From contig CAKPXW010000013.1 in the NCBI GenBank assembly GCA_934202505.1, positions 1-25,154 on the forward strand: 25,154 nt of DNA, read 5' to 3'. The DNA comes from an uncultured Bacilli bacterium (GTDB lineage: Bacteria > Bacillota_I > Bacilli_A > RFN20 > CAG-631). Position numbers and translations under genes: made by a program. A model generated the notes under the pieces. That model saw nothing but the letters and a program-made list of their open reading frames with translations. It was not told the origin of the DNA and did not search any database. This document shows positions 14,970-22,918 of the stretch, one piece after another (the first letter of the stretch is position 1; every line of letters begins with the position of its first letter).

Positions 14970-15629
14970 TTATTTTGCAATTACAAAGTCAAAAGTTTCG
15001 TTTTCTTCTTTAACTTCAACTTTACCAAATCCAACAACATTCTTTCTTACTACATCGATAGCTGCATCAATATCATCATCACTTAATGTTGTCTTTTGTC
15101 TTAATACTTGTTTCATATTGCTTGTTGAACATTCTTTACCTTCGTATACCCAAACAATATTATCAGAATCAGTAACAACTTCTTCTTTAACTTCTTCTAC
15201 TGGTTCAGTAGTTTCTTCTTTAGGCTCTTCAACTACTGTTTCTTCTTCTTCTTCAACCTCTTCAACAACATCTTCGTCTTCTGTTTCAGTTTCAACAGCA
15301 ACTGTTGATTCAGTTGTTTCAACTGGTGTAGCAGAATCAACTTCTACTTCAATTGCTTCTGGCTTAGGTTCTATTTCGAAATATGGTTTAAAAACAACAA
15401 CATTGTGTTCAGGGACAATTACTGTTTCTCCAGTTACTAAATTAACTTGTTCTTTAGCAGCTGTTTTTCTAATTTTGAAAACACCAAAACCAGAAATTTT
15501 AACTGGGTTTTCAGGAGAAACTTGTTCTCTAATGCTATCAAATACACAATCATAGTAAGCTTTAGCATCTTTCTTTGTACAATTTAATTTACTAACTAAA
15601 ACATCAATCCACTCTTTTTGTTTAAGCAT
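14970..15629 (-). CDS. HU/IHF-like domain fused to acidic linker and unknown C-terminal domain
   Basis: 219 residues against about 90 for HU. Residues 1-88 fit the HU/IHF fold: helical start with WIDVLVSKLNCTKKDAKAYYDC, KISGFGVFKIRKTA (44-57) and TGETVIVPEHNVVVFKP (66-82). However the basic arm motif RxARxGRNPxTGE is replaced: the arm reads KTAAKEQVNLVTGE, lacking the Arg residues and the intercalating Pro. Residues about 92-156 are a Glu/Val/Thr repeat with very high negative charge. Residues about 157-219 form a compact-looking domain (WVYEGKECSTSNMKQ, DDDIDAAIDVVRKNVVGFG) that I do not recognise. It is monocistronic with its own promoter and terminator. It may bind DNA weakly or bind a basic partner. 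HU-fold assignment is fairly sure; function is unknown. Confidence 0.75.
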   Translation of the reverse strand: MLKQKEWIDVLVSKLNCTKKDAKAYYDCVFDSIREQVSPENPVKISGFGVFKIRKTAAKEQVNLVTGETVIVPEHNVVVFKPYFEIEPKPEAIEVEVDSATPVETTESTVAVETETEDEDVVEEVEEEEETVVEEPKEETTEPVEEVKEEVVTDSDNIVWVYEGKECSTSNMKQVLRQKTTLSDDDIDAAIDVVRKNVVGFGKVEVKEENETFDFVIAK

Positions 15630-15662
15630 AAAAATACTCCCTTTCTTTTTAAATTCAAGTCT

Positions 15663-15691
15663 AATATAACACCTTTTTTGGGTTTGTACAA
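15663..15691 (-). promoter_or_regulatory. Probable promoter of the HU-like gene
   Basis: On the minus strand TTGTAC (15686-15691), a 17-base spacer and TATATT (15663-15668). The -10 is a good match, the -35 weak. The leader would be about 30 bases and include the ribosome site AAAGGGAG. The 240-base gap 15630-15869 holds this promoter, the divergent prsA promoter and an AT-rich inverted repeat, and nothing else I can recognise. Confidence 0.45.
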
Positions 15692-15771
15692 CATTTTTTT
15701 AACTTTTTTTCGATAAAAGCGTATGTTTTTGAATTTTTTGATAAATGAATCTAAAAAAATGGGTTATAACA

Positions 15772-15790
15772 TATATATTAAAAATATATA
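15772..15790. repeat. AT-only inverted repeat upstream of the prsA-like promoter
   Basis: TATATATT, AAA, AATATATA: an 8-bp inverted repeat centred about 25 bases upstream of the -35 box at 15806. It may be an UP element, an operator, or chance in A+T-rich DNA. Confidence 0.3.
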
Positions 15791-15805
15791 AAATTAATTT
15801 ATTTC

Positions 15806-15834
15806 TTGAAAATGTGAACAAACTAATATATAAT
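15806..15834 (+). promoter_or_regulatory. Sigma-A promoter of the prsA-like lipoprotein genes
   Basis: TTGAAA (15806-15811), a 17-base spacer and a perfect TATAAT (15829-15834). The expected leader is about 30 bases and contains AAGGAGG at 15853-15859, 10 bases before the ATG. This is one of the strongest promoters in the window, fitting an abundant secretion chaperone. Confidence 0.82.
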
Positions 15835-15869
15835 AGATGTCGCAATGTTAAAAAGGAGGCTTTTCATTT

Positions 15870-17855
15870 ATGAAAAAGAAATTAACAAATGTGACTTTGT
15901 TATTAGCTACTACTTTAATCGCCTCAAGTTGTGGCAACGATGTTACATACAAAAAAGTCGAAAGCGGTGACAAAGCAGGACAATCAATTATCTGGTCAAT
16001 CAAAAAAGATGACGGAAAAGTTGAATATTACACTGCAGATGACTTATTAGCTGATTTACAAGATAGTTCAACAGCTAGAACTAAATTGTACAATGAAGTT
16101 TCAAGACAAGTTTTCACTGCTTATGGTGAAAAAACAATTTCTGCTGATGAGAAAAAGTCAATTGAAGAAGCTGCTGCTGAAAAGGTTGATGAATTCAAAA
16201 AAGATGCAAAAGCAAAGGCAAAAGAAAATAAAACTGATTATGATAAGTATTTAGAAACAGCTCTTGCTTCAGCAGGCGTAGAAACTCTTGATGAATTAAA
16301 AGATTTATATGTTTATCAAGATATGAAAACTGAAATCTTAGAAGATTTCATTGAAGATCCAAACTGGACAGAAAGTTCAAATAGAGAAAGAAGATATAAC
16401 TATTTCTTACGTCAATATTTGAATGCTTATACTCCATTTCAAGTAAAACACATCTTAGTTGCTGCAAATACAGCTGATGTTAATTACAAAGATGGAACAA
16501 TGAGTGTAGACAATGCTCGTAAATTATTAAATATTTTAAATAGATTCATCGATGGCGATACATTTGCATCAATTGCAGATTTAACTGATGATACTTCTTC
16601 AAAAGATAATGGTGGTATTATGCCATTTAATCAAGCACAAAACTATGTTTCAGAATTTAGATTTGCTCCTTATGCTTTAGAAGTATTTGGAAATAGTGAA
16701 ACTACAGATGAACAACGTTTTGAAATAGCAAGGGATTTACATTTAGTTGAAGAACTTGATGATAACCTAACAGAAGCAGAAAAAACTGCAAAATTAGCTG
16801 AAATTAAAACTGATTGGGAAGATTCAAGTTTCTATAAACAATTTGCAACAAGCGGAATTGGTGGAGTTAATCTTTCAACTATATTAACTTTAAACGATAA
16901 AGTTCAACCTTATATGGCTGGTGCATATAACTACTACACATATGCTGATGCAACAGGTGTAAACGAATCAAATTATAAAGATTTCCTTGAAGAAAAAACA
17001 TTTGTTGAAACAGGACTTACAAGATATGTAGTTCCAACATCATATAGTGCTTCTGCAAAATATGTAAAAGCTACTGAAAAAGCTGGCGTTGATATTCCAA
17101 CAGTTGCTGAACAAACATATGAAATGAATGTTTCTAAATTTGATGATAATGGTAATATTAATGCTAAATATTATGAAGAATATGAACTTGCAAGAAACCA
17201 AATCTTCAATGTAACATTAAATTCTCATAAGCCTCAATATATTATTCTTGATGGTGCTTATTCAAGTATTGAAAAGAATAAAACTATTGTTAAAGTAAAT
17301 GGCGTTGATACAACAGTTCTTGCAGATGGTAATGGAAATCCTATTTACTTTGTACTTGCATCAACTGGTATTCATTTTATGGCTAATGTATATAATTCAT
17401 ATGCAAATACAGACAAACAAAATGAAACTTATTTCACTTTATTTGATTCTTCAGATTCAAGTGCAAACTATAAGGAAAAATATGAAAATACATATATTGG
17501 ACAAAATGGTGCTTATTTAAATAAAACAACATTACAATCTAATAGTGATTCATTATTAAGCGATATTTCTTCTTATGTATCTAATGCTGAATATTATTTA
17601 TTTGATGCATTAGTATATTCTGATAATAGTCTTCGTTCAGATGATATTCAAAAAATGACTATTAAATTTTATGATGAAGGCAATGAATTATATGATTTAA
17701 TTAAAGATTATGTAAAAGATTCAATTAAATCTACAGATACAACATTTGCTTCATCAGTAAAATCGGCAGTAGAAGCTTATGGCTCTAAACTTGATCGTGA
17801 AGCTGAAGTTGATAAGTCAATGGACAATTGGCTATTTGTAAATAGAAAGGACTAA
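15870..17855 (+). CDS. prsA: Large PrsA-like lipoprotein with parvulin domain
   Basis: 661 residues, more than twice the usual PrsA length (about 290). The signal peptide ends LIASSC (Cys21), so it is a membrane-anchored lipoprotein. A charged helical region (about 52-185) resembles the SurA/PrsA N-terminal chaperone segment. A parvulin peptidyl-prolyl isomerase-like stretch follows (about 190-275) with QVKHILVAA, NARKLLNIL, GDTFASIA, SSKDNGGIMPF and APYALEV, aligning to the family's KHILV and GG-x-L/M-x-F signatures. An unassigned region of about 350 residues, rich in Tyr, Asn, Asp and Thr, completes the protein. It should fold proteins emerging outside the membrane. The next gene is a second large lipoprotein, then hit, with yhaM convergent; prsA, hit and yhaM are near each other in Bacillus as well, supporting orthology. 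Confidence 0.78.
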   Translation: MKKKLTNVTLLLATTLIASSCGNDVTYKKVESGDKAGQSIIWSIKKDDGKVEYYTADDLLADLQDSSTARTKLYNEVSRQVFTAYGEKTISADEKKSIEEAAAEKVDEFKKDAKAKAKENKTDYDKYLETALASAGVETLDELKDLYVYQDMKTEILEDFIEDPNWTESSNRERRYNYFLRQYLNAYTPFQVKHILVAANTADVNYKDGTMSVDNARKLLNILNRFIDGDTFASIADLTDDTSSKDNGGIMPFNQAQNYVSEFRFAPYALEVFGNSETTDEQRFEIARDLHLVEELDDNLTEAEKTAKLAEIKTDWEDSSFYKQFATSGIGGVNLSTILTLNDKVQPYMAGAYNYYTYADATGVNESNYKDFLEEKTFVETGLTRYVVPTSYSASAKYVKATEKAGVDIPTVAEQTYEMNVSKFDDNGNINAKYYEEYELARNQIFNVTLNSHKPQYIILDGAYSSIEKNKTIVKVNGVDTTVLADGNGNPIYFVLASTGIHFMANVYNSYANTDKQNETYFTLFDSSDSSANYKEKYENTYIGQNGAYLNKTTLQSNSDSLLSDISSYVSNAEYYLFDALVYSDNSLRSDDIQKMTIKFYDEGNELYDLIKDYVKDSIKSTDTTFASSVKSAVEAYGSKLDREAEVDKSMDNWLFVNRKD

Positions 17856-17869
17856 TGGAGGTGGCAATT

Positions 17870-19669
17870 ATGAAAAATAAAAAATTAGGTTTATTATTAA
17901 CATTAGCTGCTTCAACAGTTCTTGCTAGTTGCGGTAGTAAAAATTCATTTGTAAACAATGGTTCAGATCCAGTTGTTAAAATTGATGATAAGGGAGATTA
18001 TTCAAATTTAAATCTTCAAAAGTTTTATTTAGACTTAAAAGAAGCTAATGGTGGAAGCAAAGCTTTAGAAGTATTACTTGAAAAATTAATTGGTTACGAA
18101 TATGCTGATCAAATTAAAAATAATAGTTTCCAACCAACAGTAAAAGATTCAACAGGTGCTGAAGTATTTAATGTAAAGCAATATAGAACACTTGCTGCTT
18201 TAAAAGAAGATGTAAATGATTTCTTTAAAGATGTTGTAGAAGGAACAACTTACACTGATTCTAAAACAGGTAAATTTGATGCTGATGCTTATAGAGAACA
18301 CATTGAAGATACTTATGATTATGATAAGTTAACTTCTAATAATAATACTTCAGAATGGATTAGTGATGAATCATTATTAACTGCATTACAATATAATTAT
18401 GATAAATATATTGAAGATGAAGTATTACCTACCTTATATGAACAATATTTCTATGAAGACTATGTATTAGGTTCATCAACATATCAAAAGCAATTCGCTA
18501 ATCAATATGCATTTACTTTTGAATCATTAAAAATTGATAACTATACAACTGTTGAAAATAGTGCTTGGACAGAATCTTTAATCCGTGATGTAAAAGCAAT
18601 TTCTACACAAGAAAATGCTAAATCTGATTTTTCATTTAAATCTGATTATTCATTTGTAACATTTAATTCTGATAATGATTTATTAGTATTAGATACTACA
18701 GCTAATGCTGTTAAATATTATGTAATAGCAAATACAGAAGATGTTGAAACTATTTATACAAAATTCTATAATCGTGAATTAAAAGAAGTTACAAAGACTA
18801 CAGCTGCAGTTGAAGCATTACTTACTAGTGCAACTCCAAAATGGACTTGGAATTCTACAACTAAATGTGATAGTACATTCTTTAAAGAAGTTGAAGAAGT
18901 ATTAATTGCTCGTAAATTATTCAATATTGATCATGAAGTTGCTATGGCAAGAAACTATGATTTCAAAAATGATGAATATTATAGCTACACAGAAACTAAG
19001 AAAACAGAAGCTTCTGGATATGTTACAACATATTCAAACTCTGGATTAAGATCAATTAAAGAAGGAGCAAAACAATCTAAGATTACTGCTCAAAGAACAA
19101 AATATTATACAGAAAAAGATACTTATACAAAATCTAATTATTCTAATTATCTTCCTTCAGCAATTACTGCTTTAAGAGGAACTACAGCTAAAGAATTAAT
19201 GACTAATCTATATAATGTAAATGGTGAAAATTACTTATTACCTCAAAAAGATAATATGTCTTCTCCAGTTTATCTAGATGGTGATTATTACTATATTTGT
19301 AAAGTATATAACTGGTATGGTTTATATGAAACAAATGGTGCTATTTATGATAGAAATAGTAAATATAAATCAGTTCCAGACTATCAAGCAGCAGCTTATA
19401 GAGAAGGTTATTATTATACTTATGTATTAAGCAATAATGTTTATAAAGCTGAAACAGATGCAAATGGAAAAGCTATTAAACATTCAACACTTGATAACCA
19501 AGAAATTATTGATTTATGTCAAGCATCAGTTTCTTCAATTGTTTCATCTTCTATGAAGACTGAAGCAGTTGTTGAATTATTAGAGAAATATGGACTTGAA
19601 ATTAATGATGAAGACGTTTATGACTACATTAAAGGTCAATATCCAGATTACTTTGATACAGATAAATAA
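17870..19669 (+). CDS. Large lipoprotein, probable parvulin-less companion of the PrsA-like protein
   Basis: 599 residues from ATG 17870. An in-frame ATG at 17855, overlapping the previous stop, is rejected because it falls directly before the ribosome site GGAGGTG (17857-17863), which serves 17870 with 6-base spacing. The signal peptide GLLLTLAASTVLASC has a clean LASC lipobox (Cys21). The mature part is rich in Tyr, Asp, Asn, Thr and Lys and begins with a segment (about 40-80) that resembles the helical N-terminal region of SurA/PrsA proteins. No KHILV or GG-x-F parvulin signature is visible. Size, signal type, composition and tandem position suggest a diverged relative of the upstream protein that lost isomerase function. 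I do not recognise its family firmly. A hairpin terminator follows. Confidence 0.65.
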   Translation: MKNKKLGLLLTLAASTVLASCGSKNSFVNNGSDPVVKIDDKGDYSNLNLQKFYLDLKEANGGSKALEVLLEKLIGYEYADQIKNNSFQPTVKDSTGAEVFNVKQYRTLAALKEDVNDFFKDVVEGTTYTDSKTGKFDADAYREHIEDTYDYDKLTSNNNTSEWISDESLLTALQYNYDKYIEDEVLPTLYEQYFYEDYVLGSSTYQKQFANQYAFTFESLKIDNYTTVENSAWTESLIRDVKAISTQENAKSDFSFKSDYSFVTFNSDNDLLVLDTTANAVKYYVIANTEDVETIYTKFYNRELKEVTKTTAAVEALLTSATPKWTWNSTTKCDSTFFKEVEEVLIARKLFNIDHEVAMARNYDFKNDEYYSYTETKKTEASGYVTTYSNSGLRSIKEGAKQSKITAQRTKYYTEKDTYTKSNYSNYLPSAITALRGTTAKELMTNLYNVNGENYLLPQKDNMSSPVYLDGDYYYICKVYNWYGLYETNGAIYDRNSKYKSVPDYQAAAYREGYYYTYVLSNNVYKAETDANGKAIKHSTLDNQEIIDLCQASVSSIVSSSMKTEAVVELLEKYGLEINDEDVYDYIKGQYPDYFDTDK

Positions 19670-19675
19670 TTAATT

Positions 19676-19703
19676 AAAAAAGGATGCTTAATGGCATCCT
19701 TTT
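19676..19703 (+). terminator. Hairpin terminator after the lipoprotein pair
   Basis: AAAAGGATGC (19678-19687), a 6-base loop and GCATCCTTTT (19694-19703): a perfect 10-bp stem. The T-run is only four long and then reads ATT, so termination may be partial, letting some transcripts reach hit, whose ribosome site follows within 10 bases. Confidence 0.65.
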
Positions 19704-19720
19704 ATTAAAGGAGAAAGAAT

Positions 19721-20128
19721 ATGTGTGTATTTTGTGATATAGTTCATAATGATATTCCAACAAACAAGATATATGAAGATGATAATGTTATTGCTATTTT
19801 AGATGCAAATCCAGTTTCTTTAGGACATACATTAATTATTACTAAAAGACATTATGAAAACATTTTAGTTACAGATGAAAAAACTAATAAATCAATAACA
19901 AAAGCAATTCAATTGATTGGAAATTCAATTTTAAGAACTTATGGAAAAGGAATTAATGTAGTAAGTAATATCAATGAATGTGCAGGTCAAAGTGTAATGC
20001 ATGCTCATATTCATTTAATTCCAGTTGATGAAAATGATAACAAATTGAAAGTAGAATATAATTCTATTGGCAAGATTGATAGTAACAAAATTACAGAAGA
20101 TATTAAAAATAATATCAAACAAAAATAG
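19721..20128 (+). CDS. hit: HIT-family nucleotide hydrolase (HinT-like)
   Basis: 135 residues, typical length. HIT proteins hydrolyse nucleoside phosphoramidates and aminoacyl-adenylates. Seen are the N-terminal CVFCDIV (2-8), DANPVSLGHTLIITKRH (28-44) and the histidine triad HAHIHLIP (94-101; His94, His96, His98). AAGGAG lies about 7 bases before the ATG. The TAG stop is inside the stem of the following bidirectional terminator. It may be transcribed by readthrough from the lipoprotein pair; no clear own promoter is visible in the 51-base gap. Identification as a HIT protein is secure; the physiological substrate is not known. Confidence 0.93.
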   Translation: MCVFCDIVHNDIPTNKIYEDDNVIAILDANPVSLGHTLIITKRHYENILVTDEKTNKSITKAIQLIGNSILRTYGKGINVVSNINECAGQSVMHAHIHLIPVDENDNKLKVEYNSIGKIDSNKITEDIKNNIKQK

Positions 20129-20148
20129 TGCTTGTTAGCACTATTTTT
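20121..20148. terminator. Bidirectional intrinsic terminator between hit and yhaM
   Basis: AAAAATAGTGC (20121-20131), loop TTGTTA, GCACTATTTTT (20138-20148): a perfect 11-bp stem with A-run and T-run flanks, overlapping the hit stop codon and 9 bases from the yhaM stop. It serves both convergent units. Confidence 0.83.
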
Positions 20149-20156
20149 TTTAAAAC

Positions 20157-21095
20157 TTATATTTCTTTATGTTTATAAAAACTTCTACCATCTAAGCCCA
20201 TAATACGATTTGAAGTTCCACCAACTTCTACATCTTTTAAAGCTTTATTAATCATAACGATTTTACTATCCATATTATCAATTTGATACATTACTTCAGC
20301 TTCTAAAATCAAAGGTAAAACAGGAGAACCATATTCAAGTTTGCCATGATGAGATAATACCATATGTTGTAATAAAGTTACTACTTCACTATTTATGTTG
20401 TGTTTTTTAGCAGCTTCAACAATATCAGTTTGAATAATAGAAATATGACCTAATAATTTTCCTTTTAAAGTATATTCAGTTGCAATAGGGCCAGATAGTT
20501 CTTCAATTTTACCAAGGTCATGTAAAATTATTCCACCATATAGTAAGTCTTTAGAAATTGTTGGATACAATTCACAAAGAGCTTTAGCAATTAATAACAT
20601 ACTAACTTCATGGTGTAATAAACCACCAGCATATTCATGGTGATTAGTTTTTGCTGCAGGATGAGTATATAATTCATGGTAATGATTATGAACAACTTCT
20701 TTTACAATTATCTTAATATCTTCATTTTTAATGTCTTCCATAAATTCATTAAATTTGTTTAGATAGTAATCACGATCAATTGGAGCATTAATAATTAAAT
20801 CATTTTCATCATAATTACTAACAGGTTCCACATCAGTAATTCTAAATTGTAATTGAGAACCATTGAATATTAAAGGATATCCTTCAACAGTTACCACACT
20901 TTTAGGAGATAATAATTGTTCATCGCCATTATTTATTTCCCATTTTTTAGCATCTATTGTGCCAGTTTTATCTTGTAAAACTAAAGATAAGTATTTACTG
21001 CCTTTAGATGTTTTTCCCTCTGTGGCAGAAATAACAATAGCCACATCAATTTTACATTGACGATCTATAAAATCTTTTACATCAGCTATCTTCAT
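20157..21095 (-). CDS. yhaM: 3'-to-5' exoribonuclease YhaM
   Basis: 312 residues from ATG 21095, matching the approximately 314 of Bacillus YhaM. An upstream in-frame ATG (21116) is rejected because AGGAGG, the ribosome site, would then lie inside codons 3-4. YhaM degrades single-stranded RNA and some DNA from the 3' end in a metal-dependent way. Residues about 10-95 form an OB-fold (KGSKYLSLVLQDKTG). The HD domain (about 145-290) has NHHEYAGGLLHH (151-162), LHDLGKIEE (191-199, with the His192-Asp193 pair) and HMVLSHHGK (244-252). The start overlaps the recX end by 14 bases. It is the last gene of the glgP-pulA-SGNH-recX-yhaM string. Identification is strong. Confidence 0.93.
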   Translation of the reverse strand: MKIADVKDFIDRQCKIDVAIVISATEGKTSKGSKYLSLVLQDKTGTIDAKKWEINNGDEQLLSPKSVVTVEGYPLIFNGSQLQFRITDVEPVSNYDENDLIINAPIDRDYYLNKFNEFMEDIKNEDIKIIVKEVVHNHYHELYTHPAAKTNHHEYAGGLLHHEVSMLLIAKALCELYPTISKDLLYGGIILHDLGKIEELSGPIATEYTLKGKLLGHISIIQTDIVEAAKKHNINSEVVTLLQHMVLSHHGKLEYGSPVLPLILEAEVMYQIDNMDSKIVMINKALKDVEVGGTSNRIMGLDGRSFYKHKEI

Positions 21096-21822
21096 AATCA
21101 AAATCCTCCTTAACAACTTTTTTAATACTGGATATATTATAGCCCTTATTTAACAATTTTGATATAATTTTTTGCGTTTGATATTTTCCTTTAATTTTAT
21201 CATAGTCTTTTTTTAAAGTTTGAAAATCATCTTTAAAATGTACTTTCAATAATACATCGTTAATTATTTTACTAGAAAATCCTTTATTTGCTAAACTAGC
21301 AAATATTGCTTGTTTAGTTAAATTAGTAGATGTTTGCTTAGAATTAATTATCTTATTAGCAATAGAAGTAGCATAATCGATGTTTTCTTGATACTCATAA
21401 CTATACTTATCAATTAATTTAGCATCAATACCTATTTCATGCATTTTCTTTTTAAAATAAATAACGCCTTTATCTCCTTGATATTTATTTAAATAATAGT
21501 TTATAACTTTTTCATCATCTAAATATCCTTCATTTTTAAATGTGTGGATTATTTCTTTCCTTTCACTATAATCACAAACATCCATTAAAGAAGTATAGAA
21601 TTCTTTTGTTGAAATTGTATGTGAATAAATCTTTTTATATAATTTTTTTAATTTTTCGTTTGCTATGCTAAAGCAATTAATAGTATATAGAGTTGCATTA
21701 TCTATTTGTTTACCAATATAAGGATATAAAACTTTATAATAAAAATCATCAATTTGATAATCTTTGTTATCAATTTTTAAAATATAATTATTGCTATTAA
21801 AAGAAATATTAGTTATTTTCAT
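21082..21822 (-). CDS. recX: Regulatory protein RecX
   Basis: 246 residues, near the 264 of Bacillus RecX. RecX binds RecA filaments and modulates recombination and SOS. The three-helix repeats of the family can be followed: FKNEGYLDDEKVINYYLNKY (95-114), KGVIYFKKKMHEIGIDAKLI (118-137), FASLANKGFSSKIINDVL (174-191) and SKLLNKGYNISSIKKVV (221-237). The sequence is Lys/Ile/Tyr-rich and diverged, so the call rests on the GYLDD and K-G-F-x-x-x-I-I-x-x-V-L patterns rather than high identity. It ends with TGA, the only TGA stop among the genes here. Its start overlaps the SGNH hydrolase end by 14 bases and has a poor ribosome site, implying coupled translation. recA is not in the window. Confidence 0.8.
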   Translation of the reverse strand: MKITNISFNSNNYILKIDNKDYQIDDFYYKVLYPYIGKQIDNATLYTINCFSIANEKLKKLYKKIYSHTISTKEFYTSLMDVCDYSERKEIIHTFKNEGYLDDEKVINYYLNKYQGDKGVIYFKKKMHEIGIDAKLIDKYSYEYQENIDYATSIANKIINSKQTSTNLTKQAIFASLANKGFSSKIINDVLLKVHFKDDFQTLKKDYDKIKGKYQTQKIISKLLNKGYNISSIKKVVKEDFDYEDS

Positions 21823-22909
21823 TTTTTAATATCTTTCTAATGATAGGATATAAATATTTTGCCATCATATAAAATCCTAAATCTGTTGGATGTAATCCAT
21901 CAACAGTCATTTCATCAATATCCTTATTTCCAAAATCTTTTCTTCCATCAACAAAATAAATATTTTTATCACCGAATTCTTGACGCTTATTTACTAATTC
22001 TTTTTGAAATAAATATAACTTCTGGCGATGATTAAGATCTTTTTTAGTAAATATTTCTGTTGCTTGAGGTGATTTTGTTTTAACAATTATTGGAATAAGA
22101 GGATGCTTTACCCTAATTTTATCAATTATTGTATTCATATTATCTTGTAAACTAGAAGTACAACCTCCATTTGCTTCATAATCTAAAATAAACATTCTTA
22201 CACCATCAATATCTGAAAGTATGTCACCAATAATAGGTTCTCCCATTCCAGAACCAGAAAATCCTAAATTTACAAATTCTATATCTAACTTTCTACTTAG
22301 AATATTAGTAAAAGCCATTCCTGGTCGACTAGCACAGCCACCTTGAGTGATTGAAGTTCCATACACAACTATTTTACCTTTATTTTTGTGAGGAGTAGCT
22401 TTTAAAATTGTAGCATCTTTATCAATACCAATTAAAATATTTTCTATTCCTTCATATAAAGGAAGATTAATAATAAATTCATGGTATTTTTTATCGTCTT
22501 GATAAAAAATAACACTTTCAAAATTATCAGATGGTTCTTCAAACTTAGTTACAGAGAAAAATTTATATGTTTTATTATTTTTATAATAAATATCAGCTCC
22601 TTGTTGACCACAAGCTGTCATATGGCACATTTGATAATCACCAAAGTTTTTAATACGTAAAGAAATTTTCGTTGAATTAGTTTTAAATTTAATTTGTCCT
22701 CCAGAAGGCATTTTAGATAGCCATTCTACTGCTTCAGATACATTATGAATATATTTTTTAGGCAAGCGAAAATAATTTGCATTTTCCTTTACCCAAGGAA
22801 GTCCTTCAATAATGAAAACATCATTTTTTAAAGGATCATAATAATTCATTGTGTCACTTTCTACATTAGAAGAGACCATATTTTTATCGTATTTAGTTAG
22901 TTTACTCAT
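21809..22909 (-). CDS. SGNH/GDSL hydrolase with N-terminal GxDLY-type domain
   Basis: 366 residues, no signal peptide, so cytoplasmic. The N-terminal beta-rich region (about 30-170) has GADIY (104-108), the motif that names the GxDLY domain found before certain SGNH hydrolases. The catalytic domain has block I VVYGTSITQGGC (181-192) with nucleophile Ser186, block II NLGFSGSG (214-221), block III around EANGG with Asn247, and block V DGLHPTDLG (337-345) with Asp337 and His340. Such proteins are esterases, often on acylated sugars. It sits between pulA and recX. Its ribosome site AGGAGG shares bases with the pulA stop (TAGGAGG) and lies 5 bases from the ATG. De-esterifying imported oligosaccharides would suit the glucan genes; this is inference. 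Confidence 0.85.
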   Translation of the reverse strand: MSKLTKYDKNMVSSNVESDTMNYYDPLKNDVFIIEGLPWVKENANYFRLPKKYIHNVSEAVEWLSKMPSGGQIKFKTNSTKISLRIKNFGDYQMCHMTACGQQGADIYYKNNKTYKFFSVTKFEEPSDNFESVIFYQDDKKYHEFIINLPLYEGIENILIGIDKDATILKATPHKNKGKIVVYGTSITQGGCASRPGMAFTNILSRKLDIEFVNLGFSGSGMGEPIIGDILSDIDGVRMFILDYEANGGCTSSLQDNMNTIIDKIRVKHPLIPIIVKTKSPQATEIFTKKDLNHRQKLYLFQKELVNKRQEFGDKNIYFVDGRKDFGNKDIDEMTVDGLHPTDLGFYMMAKYLYPIIRKILKNENN

Positions 22910-22918
22910 AAAAACCTC

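Noticed and set aside
15170..15355. Possible tandem DNA repeat (TTC/TTCAAC-like units)
   Set aside because: The pattern is irregular and follows from Glu/Val/Thr codon bias in the acidic linker; no fixed repeat unit is seen.
15118..15555. Ser/Thr-rich + strand reading frame of 145 residues
   Set aside because: It is the antisense image of the Glu-rich codons of the HU-like gene, with no ribosome site and no plausible family.
17855..17869. ATG 17855 as start of the second large lipoprotein
   Set aside because: It lies immediately before the ribosome site GGAGGTG, which is well placed for ATG 17870 and its cleaner signal peptide.
21082..21084. Mycoplasma-type code (TGA as Trp)
   Set aside because: Trp is TGG throughout, genes have family length under the standard code, and TGA ends recX at a sensible place.
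21096..21116. ATG 21116 as the yhaM start
   Set aside because: The ribosome site AGGAGG falls inside the first codons and ATG 21095 gives the family length.
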